A stretch of DNA of 64,000 nucleotides from Aeromicrobium tamlense (GCF_013408555.1 NZ_JACBZN010000001.1:1426001-1490000); one strand, 5' to 3'. Numbered from the stretch's first letter, positions 45,324 through 54,395 are shown. Notes: generated by a model from the sequence alone, not told the origin. Translations and numbers: made by a program.

Positions 45324-46519
45324 GGGCTCACCCCGAAGCTCGCCACGACGCTCGTGCCCCGGCCGGGCTGGGACTCCACGACCACCCGTCCGCCGAGGTC
45401 GGCCGCGCGCTCCTGCATCGCGGCCAGCCCGAACGACCGGGACGCTCCGTCGCGCGTGGTCAGGGTCTCCGCGTCGAAGCCCACCCCGTCGTCGACCACG
45501 TCGAGGATGATCTCGTCGTCGAGCCGCGTGAGCGTCAGGTCGACGCGCTCGGCCTGCGCGTGCTGGATGACGTTGGCCATCGCGCCCTGGGCGATCCGCA
45601 GCAACGCGGTCTCCACCGGCGTCGGCACGGCCCGCCCGTCGGAGGGCACGTCGACCTCGACACGCAGGCCGGTCGTCTCGCGGGTCTGCTCCCCCAGCCG
45701 CTCCAGCGCGTCGCCGATGCCGCCGTCGCGCAGGGCCGGGGGCGCGAGGGCATGGATGAACTCGCGGGTCTCGGCCAGCGCCTCCGCGGCCGCCTCGCGT
45801 GCCTGCTCGAGCCGCTCGCGCCCCTTCGGCGTTCCGGGATCGCTGCGCTGGGCGGCGTGCAGCAGCATGATGACGCTCGACAGCGACTGCGAGACGGTGT
45901 CGTGGATCTCGCGCGCGAGCCGCTCCCGCTCGGCCACCACCCCGGCGGCGTGCTCCGCGATCGCCAGCTGGTCGCGGGTGCGTGTCAACTCCTCGATGAG
46001 ACGCTGCCGACGGGTCACCTCGCGGTTCAGTGCCTCGTAGCCCAGTCCGATGACGATGGCGACGCCTGCGCCGAGGGCAGGGCCGATGATGCCCGCGACG
46101 TCGAACCCGCGGTGCAGCCCGAACGCGCCGACGGCGACGACCGTGGCGACCACCACCGCCACGATGCCGCGCACCGTGCCGAGCAGTCGCAGGTAGAGGA
46201 AGAACAGCGCGAACGCCAGGTAGGTGGCCTCCACGCTCCACGCCAGCAGCACGATCCACTCGACGGTCAGGGCGCCGACCCACCACCAGCCCCACCGGCC
46301 GGACTCGGGCAGCGCGCCGTCGGGCCACACCCCCACGACGTAGGTGGCGGCGAACAGGATCGCCAGGGCGATCACCGCGATGCTCTCGGCTCGCGTGCCG
46401 TCGGCGGAGGTCAGCACCAGCACCGTGAGCAGGGCGCCCACCAGCAGGTGCAGGGACAGCGAGAGCCACGCCGAGATCGAGCCGATCCCCCGGCGTCCGT
46501 CGTGCGATCTCACGCCCAC
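45320..46519 (-). CDS. NarL-system sensor histidine kinase (HisKA_3 type)
   Basis: About 399 aa. Five or six hydrophobic segments in residues 15-160 form a membrane sensor (LSLSLHLLVGALLTVLVL, AVIALAILFAATYVVGVW, WIVLLAWSVEATYLAFALFF, GIVAVVVATVVAVGAF). The DHp domain carries the phospho-acceptor His206 in LAREIHDTVSQSLSSV, and the C-terminal ATPase has GFDAETLTTR and SFGLAAMQERAADLGG. Start is GTG (46519 or two codons later); a TAGACT box lies upstream. Divergent from the ABC transporter. Confidence 0.9.
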   Translation of the reverse strand: MGVRSHDGRRGIGSISAWLSLSLHLLVGALLTVLVLTSADGTRAESIAVIALAILFAATYVVGVWPDGALPESGRWGWWWVGALTVEWIVLLAWSVEATYLAFALFFLYLRLLGTVRGIVAVVVATVVAVGAFGLHRGFDVAGIIGPALGAGVAIVIGLGYEALNREVTRRQRLIEELTRTRDQLAIAEHAAGVVAERERLAREIHDTVSQSLSSVIMLLHAAQRSDPGTPKGRERLEQAREAAAEALAETREFIHALAPPALRDGGIGDALERLGEQTRETTGLRVEVDVPSDGRAVPTPVETALLRIAQGAMANVIQHAQAERVDLTLTRLDDEIILDVVDDGVGFDAETLTTRDGASRSFGLAAMQERAADLGGRVVVESQPGRGTSVVASFGVSP

Positions 46520-46705
46520 ATCACGGCTCCAGTCTAGGCGTCGCGGGCCGCGCGGGCGTCGTACGAAAGGTGGAGTTCCCGTCCATCCTTCGGGTCCGGC
46601 AAAGCGTTCCCGCGCACGATGGCTCGGCCCCGAAACCGAGACACCGTGGAGACAGTGCACGAGGTCATCAGGACCCATGCCCGACCCAGCCCGGAGGACC
46701 CGCCC

Positions 46706-47773
46706 ATGTTCGTCGCCTGGCGCGATCTGAGAGTGGCCAAGGGGCGCTTCGCCCTCATCGCCACCGTCGTCACGCTCATCACGATTCTCGTCACCTTCCT
46801 GGCCGGCCTCACCGGAGGACTGGCCCAGCAGAACGTCTCGGCCATCACCTCGCTCCAGGCCGACCGGATCGTGTTCTCGGCGGAGGATGCGCAGTCGCCG
46901 TCCTACGCCGACTCCGCGATCACGCGCGACCAGGCCGACGCGTGGGAGCGCCGCGACGGCGTGACCGCCGTCGACCCGTCGGGCATCAGCACGACACGGG
47001 TGTCCGCGGGCGATCGGCACGAGACGGTCACCGCGTTCGGCGTCGCGCAGGGCGCGTCGGCCGTGCAGGCTCCCGCCCCCGGTCACGTGACGATGAGCAC
47101 CGAGACCGCGCAGGAGCTCGAGGTCGAGAAGGGCGACCACGTGCGCATCGGCGCGAAGTCGTTCGTCGTCACCACCGAGCCGGACATCACCTGGTACTCC
47201 CACCTGCCGGTCGTGCGACTCGACCTGAGCGACTGGCAGGACGTCGGCGCCCGACCCGGCGAGCCCGCGCCCTTCGCCACCGTGCTGGCCGTGTCCGCGT
47301 CGGACACCGACTTCGCGGCAGCCGACGCGGTGGCCGGCACCACCTCCGAGGGCGTGCTGTCCTCGCTGACCGCGCTCGGGTCGTTCCGGTCCGAGATCGG
47401 CTCGCTGCTGCTCATGGTGGGGATGCTGTTCGGGATCTCGGCGCTGGTCGTCGGCGCGTTCTTCACCGTGTGGAGCATCCAGCGTCAGCCCGACGTGGCC
47501 GTGCTCAAGGCGCTCGGCGCGACGAACCGCATGCTCACCCGAGACGCCCTCGGGCAGGCGGCGGTGGTGCTGCTCCTCGGCGTGAGCGCCGGCATCGCGG
47601 TGACCGCCGCGCTCGGCGCCGTGGCCGGCAGTGCGTTGCCCTTCGTCCTCAGCCCGCTGACGACCCTGCTGCCCGGCCTGATCATGACCGCGCTCGGACT
47701 CGCCGGCGCCGGACTCGCCACCCGCTCCATCACCCGCACCGACCCCCTCAACGCCCTGGGGAGCAACCGATGA
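46706..47773 (+). CDS. FtsX-like ABC transporter permease
   Basis: 355 aa MacB/FtsX-type permease: an N-terminal helix (FALIATVVTLITILVTFLAG), a ~200-residue extracytoplasmic domain, then three C-terminal helices (LLLMVGMLFGISALVVGAFF, AAVVLLLGVSAGIAVTAAL, LLPGLIMTALGLAGAGLA). LKALGATNRMLTRDALGQA is the cytoplasmic coupling loop. ATG after GGAGG. Overlaps the ATPase gene by ATGA. Likely exports a lipid or peptide and is controlled by the neighbouring two-component system. Confidence 0.88.
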   Translation: MFVAWRDLRVAKGRFALIATVVTLITILVTFLAGLTGGLAQQNVSAITSLQADRIVFSAEDAQSPSYADSAITRDQADAWERRDGVTAVDPSGISTTRVSAGDRHETVTAFGVAQGASAVQAPAPGHVTMSTETAQELEVEKGDHVRIGAKSFVVTTEPDITWYSHLPVVRLDLSDWQDVGARPGEPAPFATVLAVSASDTDFAAADAVAGTTSEGVLSSLTALGSFRSEIGSLLLMVGMLFGISALVVGAFFTVWSIQRQPDVAVLKALGATNRMLTRDALGQAAVVLLLGVSAGIAVTAALGAVAGSALPFVLSPLTTLLPGLIMTALGLAGAGLATRSITRTDPLNALGSNR

Positions 47774-48468
47774 TCGACCTGTCCCACGTCACCCTGACCT
47801 TCCCCGACGGCGCCTCGCGCGTGACCGCGATCGACGACGCGAGCCTGCGCGTCGAGGCCGGAAGCACGGCCGGTGTCACCGGTCCCTCCGGCTCCGGGAA
47901 GTCCAGCCTGCTGGCCGTCGCGTCCACCCTGATCACCCCCGACCGGGGCACCGTGACCATCGACGGCGTCGAGACCACCGACCTCAGCCTGACCGAGAAG
48001 GCCGAGCTGCGGCGCACGAAGATCGGCCTGGTCTTCCAGCAGTCGAACCTGCTCGGCTCGCTGACGGCCTACGAGCAGCTGCTCGTGATGAACGAGCTGA
48101 CGACCGATCCGAAGCGACGCGCCGAGCGACACGCCACCCGCGAGCGCGCCGCCGAGCTGCTGGACGCGGTCGGCCTCGCGGGCGACCGGGACAAGCGGCC
48201 CGCCCAGCTCTCCGGCGGGCAGCGCCAGCGCGTGAACATCGCCCGCGCGCTGATGCACCGTCCGTCGGTCCTCATCGTCGACGAGCCGACCAGCGCCCTG
48301 GACCAGGAGCGCGGCGGCCAGATCGTCGACCTGCTGCTTCGGCTGACCGAGGAGAACCACACCGCGACGATCCTGGTGACGCACGACCAGCGGATCCTGC
48401 CGCGCCTGACCAGCGCCCACCGCATGGTCGACGGGCGGCTGCGGGCCCTCAGCGCGTCGGATCGATGA
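47770..48468 (+). CDS. ABC transporter ATP-binding protein (MacB/LolD type)
   Basis: 232 aa. Walker A GPSGSGKSS, Q-loop LVFQQSNLLGSLTAYEQLL, signature LSGGQRQRVNIARAL, Walker B VLIVDEPTSALD and switch His in LVTHDQR. It pairs with the FtsX permease directly upstream. Its last 20 bases overlap the convergent alcohol dehydrogenase gene. Confidence 0.95.
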   Translation: MIDLSHVTLTFPDGASRVTAIDDASLRVEAGSTAGVTGPSGSGKSSLLAVASTLITPDRGTVTIDGVETTDLSLTEKAELRRTKIGLVFQQSNLLGSLTAYEQLLVMNELTTDPKRRAERHATRERAAELLDAVGLAGDRDKRPAQLSGGQRQRVNIARALMHRPSVLIVDEPTSALDQERGGQIVDLLLRLTEENHTATILVTHDQRILPRLTSAHRMVDGRLRALSASDR

Positions 48469-49489
48469 TCGTCATCCCGGCGAGCGTCGCGCGGTCGAAG
48501 ACCGGCAGCAGCTCGGCGGCCTCCTCGAGGCCGATGGTGCGCTCGATGAGTCGCTGGGGCTGGAGGGCGCCCTGCTCGATGAGGGCCATCATCCCCGGAT
48601 AGTCGGCAGCGGCCATGCCGTGGCTGCCGAGGAGGTCGAGCTCCCAGCCGATGACGCGCTCCATCGGCACGCGCGGGTGCCCCTCGATGGCGGGTAGGAG
48701 TCCCACCTGGGCGAGACGACCACGTCGGCGCAGGCTGAGGATCGCATCGGCGCAGGTCTGCTCGCTGCCGACGGCGTCGACCGCGACGTGGCTGCCGTCT
48801 CCGGTCAGCTCGGCGACCGCGGAGGGAATGTCGCGGCCGTCGGCCAAGAGGGTGTGCTCGGCGCCGAGGTCGGTCGCGACGGCGAGCGCCTCGGAGTTCC
48901 GGTCGACCGCGATGACCCGGGCGCCGAGCGCGCGGGCGATCATGACCGAGCTCAGGCCGACTCCCCCGGCGCCGACCACGGTGACCCACTCGCCCTCGGC
49001 GACGCGGGACCGGCCGACGAGTGCCCGGTACGCGGTGGCGAACCGGCAACCCAGACTTGCCGCGGTGGCGAAGTCGACCGAGTCGGGGATGCGCACGAGG
49101 TTCGTGTCGGCGGCGTGGACGACCACCCGCTCGGCGAACGAGCCCCCATAGGTGAAGCCGGGCTGCTCCTGGTCGGGGCACACCTGCGCGTCGCCTGCGA
49201 GGCACCATTCGCACGTGCCGCAGCCCGCGACGAACGGGACGGTGACGCGGTCGCCGACCTGCCAGTCGCGCACGTCGGGGCCGAGCTCGACGATCTCCCC
49301 GGCCAGCTCGTGGCCCGGCACATGCGGGAAGGCGACGCCGTCGTCGTGCCCCGCCCACGCGTGCCAGTCGCTGCGGCACAGGCCGGTCGCGACGACCCGC
49401 ACCACGACCCCGCCGTCGGGCGCCGAGGGCTCGGGGACGTCGCGGACCTCGGGACGGGACCGGGCGGAATCGAGGACGAGCGCGCGCAT
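48449..49489 (-). CDS. zinc-dependent alcohol dehydrogenase family protein
   Basis: 346 aa medium-chain dehydrogenase. Catalytic zinc ligands in ATGLCRSDWHAW and PHVPGHELAGEIVELG; structural zinc cysteines in GCGTCEWCLAGDAQVC; NAD(P)-binding VVGAGGVGLSSVMIARALGA. Substrate is likely an alcohol or polyol but cannot be read from sequence. Monocistronic. Confidence 0.9.
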   Translation of the reverse strand: MRALVLDSARSRPEVRDVPEPSAPDGGVVVRVVATGLCRSDWHAWAGHDDGVAFPHVPGHELAGEIVELGPDVRDWQVGDRVTVPFVAGCGTCEWCLAGDAQVCPDQEQPGFTYGGSFAERVVVHAADTNLVRIPDSVDFATAASLGCRFATAYRALVGRSRVAEGEWVTVVGAGGVGLSSVMIARALGARVIAVDRNSEALAVATDLGAEHTLLADGRDIPSAVAELTGDGSHVAVDAVGSEQTCADAILSLRRRGRLAQVGLLPAIEGHPRVPMERVIGWELDLLGSHGMAAADYPGMMALIEQGALQPQRLIERTIGLEEAAELLPVFDRATLAGMTIIDPTR

Positions 49490-49528
49490 CCGGCCATCTT
49501 CGCAGGATGCGCGCGCTGTCCGCGGGAT

Positions 49529-50383
49529 TCAGCCCTGGGCGCCCACGAGGTCGGCCAACGGCGTGGGCGTGCTGCCGCCGACGCGCTCGACGACGTCGGT
49601 CACCCGGGCCAGCTTGCCCAGGCGGATCGACGTGCCGAAGGAGACGAGCAACGGCGCGAACTCCTCGGGGACGCCTGCGGCGACGAGTCCGCCCCGGTAG
49701 GCCTCGTCGTCGACGTTGAGCACCTCGATCGGCCGGCCGGCGAGCTGCTCGGCGAGCGCGGCGAAGTCGTCCGCGGTGATCGCGGCGGGACCGGTCACGT
49801 CGTAGACCTCGCCCTCGTGGCCGTCGCCAGTCAGCACGGCCGCGGCCACCGCGGCACAGTCGGCGCGCGTGACGTAGGCGGCGCCGCCGTCGCCCGTGTT
49901 CACGAACAGCTGGCCGCTGGCGGCCGCCTGGCGGATCGTGTCGACCTGCATCTCGGCGTAGAGGTTGTTGCGCAGCATCGTCCACGCGAGGCCGCTGGCG
50001 CGCAGCGCGTCCTCGGTGGCGGCGTGGTCGGGCACGACGCCGGACGGGTTGTCGGGCGTCGGCTCCGGGATCGACGTGTAGGCGACGTGGCTGACACCCG
50101 CACGGGAGGCGGCGTCGATCGCGGCCAGGTGGCCGTCGAGGCGGGCGCCCACGATGTCGGTCGAGATCAGCAGCATCCGGTCGACGCCGGCGAGCGCCTC
50201 GACGAGGGCGTCGGGCAGGCCGAAGTCGGCCTCGCGGACGATCGCGCCGCGCTCGGCGTAGGTGGCGAGCTTGGAGGGGTCGCGCGTGAGCAGCACGACC
50301 TCGGAGGGATCGACGGTGGCGAGGAGCTGGTCGGCGACGAGGCGGCCGAGCTGGCCGGAGGCACCGGTGACGGCGATGGTCAT
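49529..50383 (-). CDS. NmrA-like NAD(P)H-binding SDR (quinone oxidoreductase-like)
   Basis: 284 aa atypical short-chain dehydrogenase. N-terminal Rossmann GASGQLGRLVADQLL, then VDRMLLISTD, HVAYTSIPEPTPDNPSGV, LAWTMLRNNLYAEM and TGPAAITADDFAALAEQ match the NmrA/QorB group, which reduce quinones or sense NADP. The second ATG is preferred (AGGA six bases before). Divergent from an Rrf2 regulator with a tandem operator between them, so it is probably that regulator's target. Confidence 0.85.
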   Translation of the reverse strand: MTIAVTGASGQLGRLVADQLLATVDPSEVVLLTRDPSKLATYAERGAIVREADFGLPDALVEALAGVDRMLLISTDIVGARLDGHLAAIDAASRAGVSHVAYTSIPEPTPDNPSGVVPDHAATEDALRASGLAWTMLRNNLYAEMQVDTIRQAAASGQLFVNTGDGGAAYVTRADCAAVAAAVLTGDGHEGEVYDVTGPAAITADDFAALAEQLAGRPIEVLNVDDEAYRGGLVAAGVPEEFAPLLVSFGTSIRLGKLARVTDVVERVGGSTPTPLADLVGAQG

Positions 50384-50396
50384 GAGCATTCCTGAT

Positions 50397-50450
50397 CTGT
50401 AGTCACGATGATGGCGATTCGTTCGCAACTGTAGTCATCATGGTGGCGAT
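50397..50450. promoter_or_regulatory. tandem Rrf2 operator between the SDR and Rrf2 genes
   Basis: Two 22-base direct repeats, 50397-50418 and 50429-50450, each CTGTAGTCA - six variable bases - TGGCGAT, 32 bases apart (three helical turns). They fill the gap between the divergent starts. The best candidate ligand is the adjacent Rrf2 protein, repressing its own gene and the reductase. Confidence 0.65.
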
Positions 50451-50466
50451 ATGGCAAGATGGGGTC

Positions 50467-50940
50467 GTGGCCCGTTCGACCAACACCCAGTTCGCGGTGG
50501 CAGTGCACGTCCTCACGTACCTCGCCGCCAGTGCTGCGGCGGGTCGCACCACCCCCGTCGGCTCCGAGGAGCTCGCCGGCAGCACGGCGGTGAACCCCGT
50601 CCACGTGCGCAAGGTGCTCGGCCCCCTGCGCGAGGCCGGTCTCACGGCGTCGCGGCCCGGCGCGCACGGCGGCTGGGAGCTGGCCGTCGACCCCGCCGCG
50701 GTCACGCTGGCCCAGGTCTGGAGCGCCCTGCAGGGCGAGGACCCGGTGCTCGGCATCCACGGTCCCAACCCGGCCTGCCCCGTCGGGAGCAGCATCCAGG
50801 GCGTGCTCGTCGCGCTGGAGCGACGCGTGGCCGACGCGATCGTCGCCGAGCTCGACTCGATCTCGCTGAGCGACGTCCTCGACGAGGGCGGGTTCGACGC
50901 TGCCGACTTCGCGGCGCTGGACGACATCGCCTCGGCCTAG
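50467..50940 (+). CDS. Rrf2 family transcriptional regulator
   Basis: 157 aa. Winged-helix N-terminus (TQFAVAVHVLTYLAAS, then NPVHVRKVLGPLREAGL and HGGWELAVDPAAVTLAQVW). Only one cysteine is seen (PNPACPVGSS), so it does not have the three-cysteine Fe-S site of IscR/NsrR; a redox-sensing thiol of the HypR/YwnA type is possible. GTG at 50467 is chosen over an upstream ATG that lies within the operator. Confidence 0.85.
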   Translation: MARSTNTQFAVAVHVLTYLAASAAAGRTTPVGSEELAGSTAVNPVHVRKVLGPLREAGLTASRPGAHGGWELAVDPAAVTLAQVWSALQGEDPVLGIHGPNPACPVGSSIQGVLVALERRVADAIVAELDSISLSDVLDEGGFDAADFAALDDIASA

Positions 50941-50943
50941 TCT
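50938..50943 (+). promoter_or_regulatory. -10 box of the 50950 hydrolase gene
   Basis: TAGTCT, six bases before the GTG start and including the stop codon of the Rrf2 gene. Suggests a separate leaderless transcript. Confidence 0.5.
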
Positions 50944-50949
50944 GGCCAC

Positions 50950-51642
50950 GTGCCCGAGGGAATCTGGTGGACGTCGTCCGGTGAGGGACCCGCCGTGGTC
51001 GTGCCGCGGCTCAACGTCGACTGGACCGCCGTCGACCTCTCTCCCCTGACCGACCGCTTCCGCGTAGTGATCGTGTCGCCGCGAGGCTTCGGTCCCAGCG
51101 AGCGGCCCGGCGGCTACGCGATGAGCGGCTTCGTCGCCGACATCGAGCAGGTCCTCGACCATCTGGACGTCGACTCGTACACCGCGTTCGGCTACTCGAT
51201 GAACGGGGTCATGGCCGTGCGACTGGCGCTGAGCAGCCCGCGCGTCGTCGCCGTGGCGTGCGGTGGCTTCCCTCTCACCGCCGACCTCGCCGGCATGGGT
51301 GACCGGGCGCGCGCCCGCAACGAGGCGGCACGGCACGATCCCGATGCCTGGGCCGAGGTCCTCGCGACCTACGACCCCGTGGCGGCCGAGGCCTTCTGGG
51401 ACGACGTCGCCGCGCTTCCGCGGAACGCGCTGGCCGACCTCGACCGCCCCCTCCGCACGTGGTGGGGAGAGGAGGACGCCCTGGTGGCGTCGTTCCTCTC
51501 CCCTGCCGAGCTCCGCAGCGATCTGGACGCACGCGGCATCCCGTACGAGGCCGTGCCGGGACTCGACCACGACGGTATGCTGCGGCGCCTGGACCTCGTC
51601 CTGCCGTCCGTCGTGGACTGGCTGGCCGTGCACCTCGACTAG
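50950..51642 (+). CDS. alpha/beta hydrolase, 230 aa
   Basis: Alpha/beta-hydrolase fold: FRVVIVSPRGFGPSERPGG, nucleophile elbow GYSMNG (Ser), and a C-terminal catalytic His in GLDHDGMLRRL. The oxyanion region VVVPRLNVDWTAV is unusual (no HG dipeptide). Substrate unknown. Convergent with the DUF6069-like gene, overlapping it by four bases. Confidence 0.8.
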   Translation: MPEGIWWTSSGEGPAVVVPRLNVDWTAVDLSPLTDRFRVVIVSPRGFGPSERPGGYAMSGFVADIEQVLDHLDVDSYTAFGYSMNGVMAVRLALSSPRVVAVACGGFPLTADLAGMGDRARARNEAARHDPDAWAEVLATYDPVAAEAFWDDVAALPRNALADLDRPLRTWWGEEDALVASFLSPAELRSDLDARGIPYEAVPGLDHDGMLRRLDLVLPSVVDWLAVHLD

Positions 51643-52052
51643 CGCAGTGCCCTCGCCAGCGCGGGGATCATCACGGCCGCCGCGACGAGGTGGAGCGCGA
51701 TCAGCGCCAGCGCCGTCGCAGCGCTCGCGCCCACCACCAGCGGCGGCACCAGCGAGACCGCCGTGAGCGTCACCGCGACCCGTACGAACCACGCCGCCGG
51801 CCGAGGGCTCCAGCGAGCCAGCCCGAGCGCCATCGCGACTCCGGCCAGCGAGAGCATGGTCGTCACCGACGTGAACCCGGCGACCGGGATGGACTCGCCA
51901 CCGTCGGGGATCTCGAAGTCGACGCCCGCCGCCTTCGCGAGCGCGCCGCCGGCCGTGGTGACGGCCGCCGCCACGACCGTCGCGACGATCCCGGTGAGGG
52001 CGACCCGGCCCAGCCGCGGGCGCACGGCCTGCGCCACCGCCGCGCGGCTCAC
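51639..52052 (-). CDS. DUF6069-like membrane protein, 137 aa
   Basis: Four hydrophobic segments (VALTGIVATVVAAAVTTAGG, TTMLSLAGVAMALGLA, VAVTLTAVSLVPPLVVGA, ALALIALHLVAAAVMIPAL). The layout fits the DUF6069 family of actinobacterial membrane proteins, recalled from memory. Its ATG overlaps the sigma factor stop (ATGA), so the two are coexpressed and may be functionally linked. Confidence 0.65.
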   Translation of the reverse strand: MSRAAVAQAVRPRLGRVALTGIVATVVAAAVTTAGGALAKAAGVDFEIPDGGESIPVAGFTSVTTMLSLAGVAMALGLARWSPRPAAWFVRVAVTLTAVSLVPPLVVGASAATALALIALHLVAAAVMIPALARALR

Positions 52053-53032
52053 GACTCCTCCAGGCGCTCGGGCAGCCCCAGCCGCGGGAACTGGTCGTCA
52101 TGGAAGGTGACGATCTCGGCGATCTGCCCGTCCTCGACACGCAGCACGTCGACGGTCAGCGGCAGGTACGCCTTGTCGGCCTCGCGCCAGAGGTAGGCGC
52201 CGATGGCGGGCTGCCGGTTGACCGAGGTCGGCACGATCCGCAGGCCTCGCATCTCCGGGAACCCGCCCGCGGTCCAGTCGGCGACGACCGCGTCGCGACC
52301 GATCTGCACACCGGGCGTCGGCGGCATGGAGCACCGCACGTCGTCGCGCAGCATCTTGGCGATCGCGTCGATGTCGGTGGCGAGGCAGGCCTCGCTGTAG
52401 CGGCGCACGACCTCGCGTGTCTGCGCGTCGTCGGCGCCGCCGGTCCAGTCCTGCCGCTCGGCGGGGAGGTGCTCGCGCATCCCCGCGCGAGCCCGCTGGA
52501 GCGCGCTGTTCACGGAGTTCACCGAGTCGCCCAGCAGCTCGGCGACGTCCTTCGCCGGCCAGCCGATCACGTCGCGCAGGACCAGCGCGGCTCGCGGGCG
52601 CGGCGCCAGGTGCTGGAGCGCGACGATGTACGCGAGCTCGATCGTCTCGCGGGCGACCGCGGCCGTCTCGGGCTCCTCGGACTCGTCCGCGCGCAGCTCG
52701 TCGAGCAGCCGGTCCGGGTACGGCTGCAGCCACAGCACCTCACCACCGGTCGCGGGCTCGGGGCGCCGCTTCGCGATCAGGTCGAGCGCCGCGTTCGTCG
52801 CGATCCGGTACAGCCACGCGCGGAACGTGGAGCGCCCCTCGTAGGTCTCACGCCGTCGCCACGCCCGCAGGAACGTCTCCTGCACGGCGTCCTCGGCGTC
52901 CTCGAACGAGCCGAGCATCCGGTAGCAGTGCACGTGCAGCTCTCGCCGGTGCCGTTCGACCATCGCGGAGAACGTCGGCTCGTCGACCTCGGTCATGTCG
53001 CTCCGCTCCCCCACTCGCGTGTCCACACTCAT
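52049..53032 (-). CDS. ECF sigma factor with C-terminal SnoaL-like domain
   Basis: 327 aa. Sigma2 (ELHVHCYRMLGSFEDAEDAVQ, RAWLYRIATNAALDLI), sigma4 (LAPRPRAALVLRDVIGWPA, LGDSVNSVNSALQRAR) and a SnoaL/NTF2-like tail from ~205 (RYSEACLATDIDAIAKML to the end). This matches SigG/SigJ-type ECFs, where the tail regulates activity in place of an anti-sigma factor. ATG at 53032 is preferred since GAAGAGG precedes it at a normal distance. Coupled with the DUF6069-like gene. Confidence 0.88.
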   Translation of the reverse strand: MSVDTRVGERSDMTEVDEPTFSAMVERHRRELHVHCYRMLGSFEDAEDAVQETFLRAWRRRETYEGRSTFRAWLYRIATNAALDLIAKRRPEPATGGEVLWLQPYPDRLLDELRADESEEPETAAVARETIELAYIVALQHLAPRPRAALVLRDVIGWPAKDVAELLGDSVNSVNSALQRARAGMREHLPAERQDWTGGADDAQTREVVRRYSEACLATDIDAIAKMLRDDVRCSMPPTPGVQIGRDAVVADWTAGGFPEMRGLRIVPTSVNRQPAIGAYLWREADKAYLPLTVDVLRVEDGQIAEIVTFHDDQFPRLGLPERLEES

Positions 53033-53123
53033 GGTCATCCTCTTCCGTCTCGTCATGTCCTGTCACAGGTATGACGGGAGGGAGCGCCGGAACTCATCAC
53101 CGGCGCGTGAGACCGGCGCCGTC

Positions 53124-53651
53124 CTAGGCGCCGCGGTCGGCGGTGCCTCGGCTGAGCGCGAGGTGGCCGCCGAGGAACCCGGCCCCCGCCGCCACGAGGT
53201 TCCCCGCGAGGGCGAACCGTGCTCCGGCCCCGTCATGCCCACGCAGCCGCGCGACGAGGGAGCCGAGGAAGAGGAAGGTGGCCACGTCCGTGGCGGCCGA
53301 GTGCGCCGCGCCGATGCGGCGCTCCGGGCCGGCCAGCTCGGTCCAGTCCCCCGCGCCCGCGAGGGCGGTCGGCACCGAGGCCGCCAGGCCCGCAGCGGTG
53401 AGCACCGTGGCGCTGCGACGTGCGCTCTCGCCCCCGACGACGTCGAGGATCGTGGCGCTGAGCCAGCAGCCGAGGGTGACGTCGGTCAGCGGCGGGTGCA
53501 CCGAGTGCCCGAACGCGTCGGTGTGGAGCGGACTGCGTCGTGCCCAGTCGAGCAACGGCCCGTAGACCCGCTGCTGGGCGTTCCCGATCGCCTCCGCCAC
53601 CGGGCTCTCGCCCACCCTGCGGATCACACGCTCTGCCAGCGACGCGGACAC
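53124..53651 (-). CDS. DUF2231-like membrane protein, 175 aa
   Basis: HPPLTDVTLGCWLSATILDVVGG is typical of DUF2231 proteins (HP-[LI]-TD motif at a membrane helix). Further helices SATVLTAAGLAASVPTALAG and ATDVATFLFLGSLVARL, and a final GFLGGHLALSRG. Some relatives lie near cytochrome or Rieske genes; here there is no such context. Function unknown. Confidence 0.75.
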   Translation of the reverse strand: MSASLAERVIRRVGESPVAEAIGNAQQRVYGPLLDWARRSPLHTDAFGHSVHPPLTDVTLGCWLSATILDVVGGESARRSATVLTAAGLAASVPTALAGAGDWTELAGPERRIGAAHSAATDVATFLFLGSLVARLRGHDGAGARFALAGNLVAAGAGFLGGHLALSRGTADRGA

Positions 53652-53690
53652 GCTCTCACGGTACGCCCGCCGCGCGCCCGGGAACAGGCC

Positions 53691-54149
53691 TCAGGAACGC
53701 GGGCGCCGCAGCACGACCTCGTCGTCCTCCTGCTCCCCGGTCTCGACGAAGCCGAGCGAGCGGTAGAGCCCCAGCGCGCCCTCGTTATCCGGAGCGACCG
53801 AGAGCGCGGCTTCGCGGTACGCCGTGCCCGACAGCGACGGCTCCTCGCGCTCCCACAGGTCGAGCAGCGCCCGCACGGTGGCGCGACCGAGACCCTGCCC
53901 CTGGCGCTCGGCGTCGATGACGAGGCCGCCGATCCAGTGACTGCCGTCGTCGGTGTCCACGGCCCACATCACGTGGCCGACCACGGCGCCGTCGTCGTCC
54001 TGGACCGCGTACGAGCGCCAGAGCCCGTCGTACGCCGAGAGGCACAGGTAGTACGCGGCGTCGGCGACCCACTCGCGCTGGGTCTCCGCGGCCTTCACTC
54101 GGGTGATGTCGCGCCAATTGCCGGCGGCGGCCGGAGCCAGGGTCACCAT
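53691..54149 (-). CDS. GNAT family N-acetyltransferase
   Basis: 152 aa. GNAT features: AVVGHVMWAVDTDD (beta4), acetyl-CoA loop ERQGQGLGRATVRALLDL and SVAPDNEGALGLYRSLGFVETGEQ. Substrate not predictable. ATG at 54149; the 391 bases from here to 54541 are the leader region of the NlpC/P60 gene. Confidence 0.88.
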   Translation of the reverse strand: MVTLAPAAAGNWRDITRVKAAETQREWVADAAYYLCLSAYDGLWRSYAVQDDDGAVVGHVMWAVDTDDGSHWIGGLVIDAERQGQGLGRATVRALLDLWEREEPSLSGTAYREAALSVAPDNEGALGLYRSLGFVETGEQEDDEVVLRRPRS

Positions 54150-54326
54150 GTCTGCATCCTTCGTTCGGTGTGACTGGTGAGCCTAGCGAGGCGAGGCCCG
54201 CGTGAGATGCGTCACGTCGGTCAATCTTCGTCTCTCGCGCTTTTCCCTGGAACGGCAGGTCGCACGTCGAGTAACTCCGCGTTCCGTCCGAAACCCTCCG
54301 GTTGGGGTTCGCGCCAGAAGCCTGCC

Positions 54327-54332
54327 TAGTCT
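54327..54332 (+). promoter_or_regulatory. probable -10 box of the NlpC/P60 gene
   Basis: TAGTCT with TTGGGG 19 bases upstream (54302-54307). Transcription from here would start near 54339 and include the whole predicted riboswitch. The spacing is long, so the -35 assignment is weak. Confidence 0.4.
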
Positions 54333-54395
54333 CCCTGAGGCCCCAACGGGCCAGGTCGTGAGCGCGCTGAACTCGCCGAGGCTCACGGGACCAGT

